Shown piece after piece: positions 12,115 to 22,006 of a DNA stretch of 64,000 bases. Position 1 is the first letter of the stretch; each line of letters starts with the position of its first letter. The DNA is from Hemileia vastatrix. Lineage: Eukaryota; Basidiomycota; Pucciniomycetes; Pucciniales; Zaghouaniaceae. The notes beneath the pieces are model-generated. The model was not told the origin of the DNA, made no database searches, and was given only the letters and a program-made list of their open reading frames with translations. Location of the stretch: NCBI GenBank assembly GCA_030280995.1, contig JASXTE010000015.1, positions 23,594,501-23,658,500 on the forward strand. The letters run 5' to 3'. The translations under genes and the position numbers were made by a program.

Positions 12115-12740
12115 TAACCCCGCTTTAACTCACATAAAAGTCCCCTTTCAACCCCCTTTATTTCTCTGAAATCCCCTATAATATCCTTCCCTCCTTGCCT
12201 CAAAATCCCCCTCAAATCCCCTCCTTGCCTGCCTCAAAATCCCCCTGAAACCCCTTCCTTAATTGCCTCAAAACCCCCAAAAATCCCCCCCTTCACCCCT
12301 CTTTAGATGTCCCAACCCCCCCCCCTCTTTAGCCACCTCAAAGGTCCCCGCTTCCACTCCTCTTAAGCCACCTCTAGCCCCTCCTTCTTTCTAACAAACG
12401 ATTGTTAGCAATCTTTTGTTAAGAAGGAGGGGGGGTAGAAGCAGGTTAAGGGGAGGGGACCTAAAAGGCAGGGAAGGGGGAATTTGAGGCGGCTAAAGAG
12501 AAGAGAAGGGGGGAGGGTTGAGGCACCTAAAGGGAAGGGGGTGTCATCAGGCGCCTAAAGAGAGGGGAAGGGGGGCAATGAGGCACCTAAAGAGGGGGGA
12601 AAGGGAGGATTCGGGACAGGTGAAGAGGGTGAAATAAGGGGGACTTGAGGAAGGTAAAGAGAGGGGAGAAGGAGTGACTTGAGGCAGGTAAAGAGAGAGG
12701 AAAAGGGGTGAAATGAGGCAGCTAAAGAGGGTCAAGGAGA
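12115..12740. repeat. Large C-rich / G-rich inverted repeat
   Basis: The left arm (12115-12398) is pyrimidine-rich with repeated tgcctcaaaatccccc, and the right arm (12405-12740) is purine-rich with repeated gaggcrgctaaagagaggg units of roughly 45-50 bp. The arms are imperfect reverse complements. The best-paired core is ctccttctttctaacaaa with ttttgttaagaaggag around a short loop (12381-12431). It lies between the TET-like and DDE genes of H2 and could form a cruciform or triplex. Confidence 0.7.
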
Positions 12741-12816
12741 GAAAAAAAAAGAAAAAAAAAAGAGAAAAAAGAGAAAAAAAAAATTAGTCTAACCTTGAAA
12801 ATAAAAAAAGGACTTA

Positions 12817-12856
<40 letters not shown>

Positions 12857-12950
12857 AACAAAAATAAACAAAAAAAAGCAAAAATAAAAAAATTCATGAT
12901 TAGCAAATAAAAAACATGAAAAAAGTAAAAAAAAGACTTACCTGGTGAGA
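12741..12950. repeat. Poly(A)-rich low-complexity tract
   Basis: It includes an uninterrupted A run of more than 40 bases near 12811-12853, followed by aaaataaac repeats. No coding content is seen. Confidence 0.8.
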
Positions 12951-13210
12951 TGAGTTAAGAAAATAAAAGTAACCAAAATATTTGAGTGATGTTTGAGGAG
13001 AGGATGAAAAGGATATGAGTGATGAATGAAAAAAAAATCACTGACAAAATATGCGATTTCATGTTGAGCTGGTGAAAGAAAACCAATGAGCCATCCAAAA
13101 AAAGATATTCACCGTAAATTCTAAAAAAAATGAATATGCAACAAACCAAAATACCAAAACAAGTGAATAAAGTACAGAAAGAGGACATTTGGAGAGTACC
13201 AAAAAACAAT

Positions 13211-14440
13211 TTAAAAGGGTGGTGAAGAGAAATGTTGGAGAGTAATAGGCATAATGACAGAGTGTATGCTGGTCGAATGAATGTTTTGTGATTCAAGGGA
13301 GGGGAGAGCCTGTGCTGGTTCAAGATCCTCTTTTTCATAAAGATTATTCCACTTATCCTTTAAATCAGCTAGGATAGTGTGGAGTATAATGCAAGTCATG
13401 ATCCAATGATTTGCAGTTTTGATCTCCAATTTTTTTTGAAATTGGATTCTGAGCTCCCAAAGACTAGAAAATCTTCCCTTTAAAATATCTATAGCATGTT
13501 CAATTTGTACTCTTGATTGGGCAAGGTGATAATTAAAGGCAGTTTTGGGGTCACTTTCTAAACTTTCACCACGGAAAGCAGGTATAATGTACTTTCCACT
13601 TGCATATGTTGAGTCTGAAAGGAGTTACTGAGATTCTTCAAAGTATGAATCAGGGGTTTGAGAAATCCTCATTCTTTGGAAGACGGAAGAGTCATGACAT
13701 GAGCCAGGGAAGCCACTATGAAAAGCAATAACTTTTTTATTGACATTGCATACAAGTTGAATGGTAATAGAGTATCTAGAAAGAAGATAAAAAGTTAGAT
13801 TATGAAGGATGAGAAATTGGAGAAGATTTTGAAGAAAAATTTTTTTGCAATCAAAATAATGGTTGCCATGATGAGCAGGCTTTCGACTCAAAGGTATAGT
13901 TGTGCCATCAACAAATCCTACACAGCCAGGGAAAACTTCAGCTTGCATTACTTGAGAAGATTCATGTTGCTGCTCTGGAGTTGGCCAAGCAAGTGTTTGA
14001 GACTTGAGGGAAAGGATAGAAATTATACAGCGCTTGGTGTATAATATCACAGTACCATATCCTATGTTAAAGAGATTATCCAAATGTCTTAAAGAAGCAC
14101 CGTTTCTATTTGAGCCAAAGCAACATAGTGCAACAGCAAGTTGGATGGCAGAATTACGCTGTTTTTTATGGGAATTGTTATGAAAGATAGGATGATTGGA
14201 GATGAGTTGATAAAGTTTGAAAAAAGATTGGGAGAAGTTCTAAAAAGTTGGGTGAAGTTTAAATGAGGAATGTTGAGAATGGAGGCCAGATCATTCGGGG
14301 ATCATGATAAAGACTTGGCCCCCTGGTGATGATGTAACACTTTTTTGAAAGAAAACACATATAAGCTAAAGCATCTTCCAAATCAGAGTCAGATTTTTAG
14401 TAAAGAACTAAAATAAAAGTAATAGCATTCATTGTTGAGT
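13211..14440 (-). pseudogene. H2 PIF/Harbinger DDE nuclease (DDE_Tnp_4-like)
   Basis: The transposase catalyses excision and integration. On minus, a degraded N-terminus (14440-14090; acidic run, LEDALAYMCFLSKK, frameshift) leads into LDNLFNIGYGTVILYTKRC (14083). Then come FPGCVGFVDGTTIPLSRKP with the first Asp, an old intron (13777-13850, acceptor ttctttctag, donor lost), and FHSGFPGSCHDSSVFQRM with the second Asp. A single stop (ESQ*LLSD at 13625) follows, then SGKYIIPAFRGE and VQIEHAIDILKGRFSSLWEL, the usual IEHA.G.LK.RF region with the third acidic residue. The C-terminus ends at 13211. Most of the catalytic core is readable, so decay is recent. Confidence 0.8.
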
Positions 14441-14723
14441 GAAGTAGCTTCCTAGTAGAGAGGTGTTTCATTGTTTCTGGTGGAAGGGTTATGTGATGAG
14501 GGAAGTGGGAATTCACCGCCAAATGTGCAGTTGGGGTGTGTAGATAGAAAAAAACTTAAGTGTTTTCCACCAAAATTAAGTAGCATAGAGTGAGGAAAGA
14601 CTTAAGGATGGCATCAGCAATTATGAATCATGTGACTTTATTGCAAATCCATAATGGATGAGATGAGTTTGGGATCAGGAATTAGGAATGAAAATTTGGG
14701 TATAAGAGGCGGGATAATGCATT

Positions 14724-14779
14724 ATTGTGGATTCCTTATCCACTAGCCCCGGGGCTAGTGGATAAGAATCTTCCACAAT
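14724..14779. repeat. Perfect 32-bp palindrome within a 56-bp imperfect one
   Basis: Positions 14735-14766 are an exact palindrome with arms CTTATCCACTAGCCCC and GGGGCTAGTGGATAAG. Outer arms attgtgga (14724) and tccacaat (14779) extend it. It lies about 80-100 bp from the H2 right TIR, and a diverged copy lies at the same place in H1. Confidence 0.9.
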
Positions 14780-14850
14780 TAATAATGTCTGATCCCGGGA
14801 AAAAAAATTCCTGATCCCTAATTGTGGATCCCTGAACATTGATACCCCCT

Positions 14851-15167
14851 GTTATATTGATCCTATTACTGGAAGACCAATCCCTTCACCAGCTATAACC
14901 ATAGGCCATGGATTATACTTTCAGGATCATAAATTCATTATGAACTTTGGTTTAGGAAATGGGATTATTGAAGCAATTTGGAATTCTTCAAGAGATAATA
15001 ATTAAACTAATAAGGCACCTTCTGGCTTAGAATTTTGTGAGAAGTATTCTCATTTTGGATGTTGTTTCCAGATAAATCAAAGTTTGATAAACTGGGTAAG
15101 TAAAGTAAGGGGTGAATGGTCAATGTCTAGTAAAACATTAGGTAGGGGTTCTAAATATGGTATTTAA
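14851..15167 (+). pseudogene. H1 TET-like oxygenase, C-terminal half of split gene
   Basis: It starts directly at the H2 end with YIDPITGRPIPSP, then GHGLYFQDHKFIMNFGLG, NGIIEAIWNSS, a stop (NN*TNKAP), and SHFGCCFQINQS with the distal His. It ends RGSKYGI before TAA at 15165-15167. It aligns with the H2 protein from the residue at which 7440-7663 breaks off, so the two pieces are one gene split by H2. It is followed by AT-rich DNA and one spacer unit (15480-15560). Confidence 0.78.
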
Positions 15168-15600
15168 AGGATTTTCCAAATGTTTATTTTTATTTCTTAA
15201 ATTTTTAATTTATCAGTTATTAAAAATAATCAATCAAATTTAAGTATTGTACCATTGGGCCCCTGTGCTGCATAAAGGTGTTCATTCAAAAATATAATTG
15301 TATTCTATGAATGAGTTCATAATACCGTTCTTGTCATATTTTTTCTTTGACTTTGGTCATATATGAAATCATTGGCAGATAGTATTTGGGATTCCTTTAC
15401 TCTTACTTGGTTGATTATCTTTTTTAATTGATTTACTTAATTATTTATCAAATTAAAATGAAGATTTGGTAATCCTTACCCCCTTCCAGAGTAAATTTCA
15501 GGGGGGGGGGTATTGCCAAATTTTCAAATAAGATGCATAAAATTTTTGACCTGAAAAAAAATTGGGTGGAAATATGAACAAAATAAAAAAAACTAATCAT
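15168..15600. repeat. H1 spacer between TET-like and Myb-like genes
   Basis: AT-rich DNA ending in a single copy of the spacer unit (taccccctt..cagggggggggtattgccaaa at about 15475-15525), the counterpart of 9560-9970 in H2. No gene is seen. Confidence 0.55.
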
Positions 15601-15607
15601 CAAAAAT

Positions 15608-16959
15608 TTATATTAAGTTCTCAATTTCCTCAACAGATTTATTACCTTTAATGAATTCTATCAAGAAAACTTCCTTTTTTGCACCATCTTCAAGTTGATA
15701 CTTGAGTTTCATCTGATCCAATAGGAAATTGTACTTGAGAGCCTTCTCCTCTTTCTTTATCTCAAATTTCTTCTCCAATTCATGTGCCCCCTCATCCCTC
15801 TGTAAAGAAAGCTTGAGTATTTTCTCCTACAAGTCTTGTGCCCTCTCTTCCCTCTGCAAAGAGAGCTTTAATTTCTTCTCCTCCAAGTCTTGTGCCCTAT
15901 CATCCCTGCTTAAAGAGAGTTTCTATTTTTGCTTTTGAAAGTTAAGAGTATCTCTTGCTACTTCAAATTTAGATAGTGTGAAAAAGAATATTAAAAAAAT
16001 AAAATAAAAGCTCACTAAGTTATTAAGAGGTATGCTATCACTTACCAGCATCATGTTTCTCCAAAAAATCATCAATGGAAGAAAAAGGGGTTTGGGAAAA
16101 ACTATCTCTGTTTTTTTTATTTAACTATTAAAATTCAGTGTAGTTGATGGTCTTTGATTTTTTGGAGGTAAAGTTTTCATCTTCATCATTGATTCTAGCT
16201 TCAGACTTGCTTGCTTGAGAATACTAGGTTCATTCACTAGCCTTTTTAGAAATAAAAAAAAGAGATTTAAATAAAAAATAAAAAAACTAGAAAAGAAATT
16301 AAAGCTCACTGGAGTTAGATTGGGTTGGTTTAAATAAACATAAGGATCTATTGAAAAGATATCTTGATTGGTGGATGTAAAATGAGGGGAGGCTTGAGTA
16401 GAAGAGGAAGGAAAAGTATTCTTTTGACATCATGTTTAGAGATATCATCTTCTCCATCCAACATGTTTTCAGGATTGACATTGGCTTGCTCTCCAGATAT
16501 GGAATCCATCTCTTTATAGTAAGGACATAAAAAATTAAGTTTATCCTCTATATATTTGATTCTCTAACTGATATCAAGGTCAGTAATAACAAAACCAGTG
16601 GAAGATGAAAGAGTCTTAGCCTTCCTATATTTGGCTTGATAGTGCTTGAAGTGTTCAGACATCTGTTTAGGCAAAAGATAAATCCTTCCCTTTGTCTTAT
16701 TTTGTAATTCATTGACCATTAGAAGATATCCATTGACTTTTGATGCAGGGGGCTGTCCTGCTTAAGTTGCATTCTCAGTACCAAAACAAGAATCTTAATT
16801 AGTTTTAATTATCAGTCAGTTGATAAGTATGAGGTAATTATCTTTTTTTAGTTGAAAAGTCTTTGATTTCTCAGCTGAGCAGGGGAAAGAGAGAGTAGTG
16901 GGACTTGAAGAACAACTGGGGGATGGCTGTCTTTGAGAAGACATATGACAGCAAGGCAT
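15608..16959 (-). pseudogene. H1 Myb/SANT-like DNA-binding protein gene
   Basis: The minus-strand start MPCCHMSSQRQPSPS at 16959 continues FPCSAEKSKTFQLKK and DNYLILIN. After a stop the trihelix-like part (NGYLLMVNEL.., QMSEHFKHYQAKYRKAK, TGFVITDLDIS) and YKEMDSISGEQANVNP follow. The last exon repeats charged coiled-coil units and ends SVEEIENLI at 15608. It aligns with the H2 and H3 copies throughout. Several stops inactivate it. The ORFs at 15729-15938 (+) and 16121-16481 (-) are shadows or fragments of it. Confidence 0.65.
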
Positions 16960-17259
16960 GTTGAGATATTTGAAGATGAAAAGGAGATGAAACAAACAGA
17001 TGAGATGGGGAGGCGTTCTGAATGGATAGAATGAATAGACAGGATGGGAGTGCACAGCAAGATAGGGAGGCTGGCACATCCAGAAAGTTGTCCAAGATGT
17101 GGTTATTAAAAATTGAGGATAAAAATTTCAGATAAGAGGTGAACATTGACATGTAAAAGGTCTAATAACCCAATTATTAGCAAAAATAAATGAGGTATAA
17201 TAATTTTTATCTACAATCAAATTAGTTGTGGATCCCTTAACATTGATACCCCATAATGA

Positions 17260-17490
17260 TTACATTACCACTGGCCAAAATAAATAAAACTCCCCACCTA
17301 ATTCCTTCAAAATGTTCTCTGTCTCCAAGAGCCCCCATGATTTCCTTTTAGATGAAAGCAACTGAGGCCTACGTCCAACTTCATTTTTAGCACTACATTC
17401 CATTCCACTAGATATGGGTATATAAAATACATTCACTAGGAAACAAATTTTGGCATCTGCTAACAAGTGCCCCCCCCAATTGAAATACCA
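17260..17490 (-). other. Possible truncated coding fragment, unrecognised
   Basis: Between H1 and the Tc1/mariner element the minus frame is open with a plausible composition (NWGGHLLADAKICFLVNVFY, then CSAKNEVGRRPQLLSSKRK, ending FWPVVM). Base composition is less AT-rich than its neighbours. No family is recognised and no start or splice site is evident on the right, where the Tc1 element cuts it. It may be part of a host gene or of an older element. Confidence 0.25.
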
Positions 17491-19067
17491 TAGTTCAGTG
17501 CCCGGCCAATTGTTTTGGATCATTTTATGCATTTTTTTTGCCACATTAAAATCTCTTCATCATTCGAACATCTTCCTTCTTATTTCACTATAGGTTTGTT
17601 ATCTGGTTCCTTTCCTCTTGGTTTTTAAACTGGTAAGCTTTTTGAGAATTTTCATTTTTTTTTCTTTCTTTGTTGACTGTCCAAAAAACTCTCATTTTAA
17701 TGGAAGTTTGTTTGGAATATGTCTCCAGCTCATGCCCAAAGGCCTCAACTCACACCTGAAGAAAAGTCTGAGATCATTGGCTTGGCAGCTAGGCTCAATA
17801 ACACAACACATTTTGCCCAACATTTTGGGCTTCGTTACTCTACTGTGCACAATATTGTGCAAAAGTATTGCTACACTGGGACAGTCAAAAACTTACTGAA
17901 ATCAGGCTACCCATGCAAAACCAACGGCTGTTACATCCGCAAACTGCACCGTTACTTTTCAGGTAATCATAAAGCTCCTCTTAGTGAGATTGCAAGTAAC
18001 CTCACAACACCAATATCTGTTTGTACAGTCCGTCAAAGAGCCCGTGATTTAAAGATTTTCAACCAAGTAGCTGCAAAAAAACCATTTGTCAACAAGAAAC
18101 AGCAAGTGAAGAGACTTAAATTTGCAAGAAAGTATCAGCACTGGATTGTCAATGACTGCAAGAGGATCATTTGGTCAGATGAGTCCTTTTTTGAGCTAGG
18201 GAAGGCATCATGTCAGGTTAAGGTTTGGAGAAAGAAGGATGAAAAGTTCAAGCAATCTTGCCTTCAACCCACTTTCCAAAGTGGTCGCTCTTCCATAATG
18301 ATTTAGGGGGGCTTTTTTAATGGAACAAAAGTCCCTTTGGTGTTTCTGCCTCCAAAACAACACTCAGCAAAAGATTTTATTTGCAATGTTTACAAATCCA
18401 ACTTGATCCCCTGGCTCAACAATGAAGATCCTGAGCATAATTTGATGCTAATGGAAGACAACGCACCTGTCTACACTGCTAAGATTGCCTGTATCTGTTG
18501 AGAAAGTCTTGGATTGCAAAAACTACCAGATTGGCCACCACAATCACCAGATCTGAACCCAATAGAGAATTTGTGGGCCCAGATCAAGCGTAACATTTAC
18601 CAAGATTATCAGCCTAAATCACTTGAAAAACTTCGTGAAGCCATTCAACAAGCTTGGGAGGACATACCTGAAGACTACTTGATGGGTTTGGTGGCGTCTA
18701 CGCCTGATAGAATGAAGGATGTTATCACAAATGGAAGTGGATCCTGTTTCTGGTGAAAAAAGTAACCTTTTTTCAAAAATTTTTACTCTCAATTTTTTTT
18801 TGCTCCATTGATTTATCAAGAAGAGGGTGTTAAATGGTGAAACTGGTGAATTTTTCATCTTATTAGTTGGGTGACGTAAAATTTTTGCGTTTTCAAAAAT
18901 TCCAAATTAAAAATATACCTGCTATAAAATTATGATATGTTTTTCGAGAAACCAAAATAAGAAGCTAGAGAATCAGGATTTCAAGTTTAACCACAATCTG
19001 ATATAAATTGAACGAGTTATCGATGAATATTGACTATCGGTTATAATTGGCCGGGCACTGTTCAGTA
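17491..19067 (+). mobile_element. Tc1/mariner element with TA duplication
   Basis: TA dinucleotides at 17491-17492 and 19066-19067 enclose inverted ends sharing the exact 16-bp core CAGTGCCCGGCCAATT (17496-17511, reverse complement at 19045-19060). The element is about 1.57 kb, usual for the superfamily, and holds a single transposase gene. It sits about 700 bp upstream of the host gene at 19774. Confidence 0.9.
17719..18756 (+). pseudogene. Tc1/mariner transposase with two nonsense codons
   Basis: One frame runs from ATG 17719 to a stop at 18754-18756, about 345 codons as expected for the family. It has an N-terminal paired-type helix-turn-helix region (PEEKSEIIGLAARLNNTTHF, RYSTVHNIVQKY), a second HTH region (LRDLK-like KIFNQVAAKKP), then IIWSDES (first Asp, 18178-18180), LMEDNAP (second Asp) and SPDLNPIENLW (third acidic residue). 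In-frame stops lie at 18304-18306 (TAG where Trp of the usual IWGG motif is expected) and 18499-18501 (TGA). No frameshift is seen. It cuts and pastes DNA at TA sites but is inactive here. Confidence 0.85.
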
Positions 19068-19773
19068 AGGGATGCGAACCTGCTAGAAGGTGCCAGCTTT
19101 TTTTTTTTCTGGTGATCTTATTATGTTTCTCTTATTTAATTCAGTTAAGTCACTTCATTTTTTTTCTTGAAATTATTTTAAGAATTCGAGCAGGCATTTC
19201 CTGGTTTTGGGAAAATATTTTTCAAACCCTGCTTTTTTGCTTTGATTAAGAACCATGAAGCAACGTGACGTATATGGATGCTTATCGGCGAAATCTCCGG
19301 TGATTAATGAAACTGAAAGCTTTTCAAGCAAATTTGATTTGTCGACGTAGTTTCACAACGCTTGATTTGTTTGACTGATGACGACTTCCTCGACAAAGCA
19401 GTATAGGACATTTTGTGCCATAGCCATACTCTTGACCTGATCCATTGAAAAAATTTGCACCACATGATCTGAATACAAAATTACTTTCCACCTCTCCACA
19501 ACTTGTCTCTACTGACTCGTTGAAACATAAGAAACAATCTCTTATTGCTCAATCTCGGATGAGGAAACATCTCTAACTTATAAAAGCAACGCTTCAAGGT
19601 ACCTGTCAAATTTGATTTATTTATCCCTAAAACAAGTTCAAACATGCAAGCCACGTGATGTCAATAATTAAAATACATATCAGCTTTATCACCCATATAT
19701 AACACATATTTGAACAGGTGGCAAGTATTTCTGCAAACATAGAGAGCTGCTTTATTTGGTCAGTAAGTGGAAG
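19068..19773. other. Upstream region of the host gene
   Basis: No ORF or TE domain. A decayed copy of the CTAGAAGGTGCC repeat motif lies at 19076-19096. The rest is presumed promoter and 5' leader of the gene at 19774; no clear TATA box is visible. Confidence 0.4.
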
Positions 19774-22006
19774 ATGCGCAAAACACTAATTTCATTTTGG
19801 ATCACTTTCTTGTCTTTGCATGCTCACTGGCGAACTTCACAAGCTACAGATAATCTTCAAACAAAGTCTCTTAATTCTTTTCGGCTTCAAAAGACTGATC
19901 AGAAACGAAAAAAAAACGAAATTCACAATGGTTCACTGGCTTACAAAAATAATTCATTGTACGAGTCATGCAACATATTTGATCCTTGCTCAAAAGCACC
20001 ATTAACCCCAAGCTTATGGAAAGATATAGAACTAGATGATTACTTGAAATCATACCCTGAAGGAAATTCTCTTTCACTCGAGGTTCGTAAAATTGAAAAA
20101 ACTGAGTCATGAGAAAAATTATGATAAATTATAATAGCACTGATTAATATGATGTTAGCGGTATGCTGAAAAAGTTGGCGCAACAAATTTTTTATGGTAT
20201 TAAAATTCACTCTCGTATAAGTCGTTCACTTTAGTAATGAAGTGTAATTAGTGGAATAGGCAAAATGTGCAATGCTGGACAAGTCTGTCTTCCCGTAAAA
20301 GCTCCAGATTGGTACATTTTAGTGGCCGCACAGAACTGGAATTTTTTTTGCAACATTCTTTACAATGCAGTTGGATTTGCTGTAACCTTATTACAAGGTA
20401 GCTCATTTTTTATTTTTTTGCCTGATTTATTTTTTTCCCACTTCTAATCATGCGTCTCCTATATTCATCAGGAATGGTGTTGTCAATCGTATGTCATGTT
20501 CGACAGCATATAGACCTTGAGCGATTTTAAAAACCATTTTTTCCAAAATAGGTAGATGATTTAGTTCCAGGCCAGCCCGATGAGCTCATGAGAATTTCGA
20601 CTGTAGTGGGTCTTATGGCTGGAATAGCAGGAGGTATACCCGGATTTTTATTTCCAGTAACCTGGGGGATTTGGGGTCCGAAAATTTGGCCATTTGTACA
20701 AGGAGATTCTGGAGTCCTCGCTGTCGGAGCATGGACCTATCACAATCTTTATTTTAAGGCACCTGCAAATCAAATAGTTAAAGTTCGAAAAATTTTTTGC
20801 GTAAATTTTTTTTGAAAAGTGACGCCAGATGTTATTTTCGCACAGTTAGAAGACGTCTCTTTTATACTATCAAAAGTGCAGAATGCTGCTCAATTACAGA
20901 TTTCGAAATCAATTTCTGTTGCAATGTCAAAGGGAATTAGCTCTGAAGATGGATTGTATGGATTCTTAAGAGATGGAACTTTTTTGAACAATCACAACGA
21001 AGCTTCGGAGCGTACAGCTGGAGAAATAGAGGCTGGTTTAGCAGACGTTACGCGTGCAAGACTGATAGCTGCAATTTGGAAATCTCAAGTAAGTGTGCCT
21101 CACGGTTCGGTGTTTTTTGAAATATAAATAGGTAAATGCTCTAAATTTTTATTTTCATTTTTTTGAACAGCATTATTTTATAACACGTGGGGATAAAACT
21201 TGTAACCTCAATGGTCCTAACGGTGCCGAGTCAGATCCCAATATGCTGTCTTATTGCACTCCTGAAGGAATGTATGTACCGCATGATAATGATGTCATGA
21301 AAACTTAAATTTTTTTAATACAAACTTGGATTATAGAATGATGAACATTGTGCAGGCGCATAAAGACAAGGAAGTGAAGCAATTCAAATTTGCTCCCCAA
21401 ATCTACGAGAAGTATCATTTTACAACTCGGTATTTTACTGAACAATCGTGGAGATGTCAGAAAAAATACAACTCCTTTGACTATGATCCTTATAAGGGAG
21501 GGTAAGTAATAGTACAAATGTTTATTCAATGTGCAGAGAGCAGAAGATAATTAATTGAATACTATTTCAAACCATCATAACTCTTTCACTTTAGCGCGCT
21601 TCCTTGTGATTTAAATCTTGATTGCGTTGTAAAGTAAGGCACTTTCTCATTGAAAGATACATGGTTATAAGAGGGTTAAAGCTGAAAAAAAAATCAATTT
21701 TTAAAATGTGTGCTGCAAGTTTGCCTGTATGTGATTTAACAAGAGATGGTAATTTTTGCACTTGAAACTATTCATCTTTATCTAGTCTAAAAATTATGTG
21801 TTCGCATTCAGATATCCGAAAAAAGCAAAAACAAGAGGGAACAGTGAAAGCTTGCAGAATGGTAGGGGGATTGCCAATTTGATAGAAGCAAGGTTATACT
21901 CGAAAAACTCACAATATACCAATCTCGTAAGTTTAAAGAATATTCTGTTCTTAAACCAACACGCTCTCTTTAGAAAAAGCTTGCAACACTATACACGGTA
22001 TATTAG
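19774..22006 (+). CDS. Secreted/membrane DUF7872-type protein, 11 exons, apparently intact
   Basis: Function unknown. Exons by frame and splice sites: 19774-20082, 20159-20196, 20252-20397, 20472-20488, 20552-20776 (or 20782), 20846-21088, 21171-21271, 21337-21501, 21595-21633, 21812-21926 and 21974-22006, giving 476-478 residues. All introns are GT-AG, 47-178 bases. The start MRKTLISFWITFLSLHAH is a signal peptide. Then come CNIFDPC, RYAEKVGATNFLCGIGKMCN, AGQVCLPVKAPDWYILVAAQ and two hydrophobic stretches (YNAVGFAVTLLQGMVLSI; VVGLMAGIAGGIPGFLFPVT). YGFLRDGTFL, a Cys-containing C-terminal half and a short tail KKLATLYTVY follow. The pattern fits the fungal DUF7872 family as I remember it (unverified). 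No stop or frameshift is needed, unlike anything else in the window. Exons 2 and 4 are very short (38 and 17 nt). Confidence 0.8.

Larger units (their letters stand above)
7664..14850 (-). mobile_element. H2: most complete Harbinger-TET transposon (~7.2 kb)
   Basis: It lies between tGGGGGTATCAATG (7664) and the inverted CATTGATACCCCCT (14850) and is inserted in the TET-like gene of H1 in the opposite orientation. Contents from left: Myb/SANT-like gene (+), hairpin-rich spacer, TET-like oxygenase (-), A-rich DNA, a C-rich/G-rich inverted repeat, DDE nuclease (-), and a palindrome next to the right TIR. No clear 3-bp duplication is visible at this copy (ATC versus GTT). Each gene has only a few disabling changes, so a complete parent copy probably exists. 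Confidence 0.78.
5731..17254 (+). mobile_element. H1: PIF/Harbinger-like transposon, interrupted by H2
   Basis: The left end is AGGGGGTATCAATG at 5731 and the right end is the inverted CATTGATACCCCAT at 17254, with AAT on both sides (5728-5730, 17255-17257) as a 3-bp target duplication. Without H2 (7664-14850) the element is about 4.3 kb. Its order is a deleted DDE gene (+), a TET-like gene (+) split by H2, a spacer, and a Myb/SANT-like gene (-). All three genes carry stops or deletions, so it is inactive. Related ends and the same order occur in H2 and H3. Confidence 0.8.

Noticed and set aside
7664..14850. A 3-bp target duplication for H2.
   Set aside because: The bases next to the ends are ATC and GTT; no clean duplication is visible, so I rely on the split gene for the boundaries instead.
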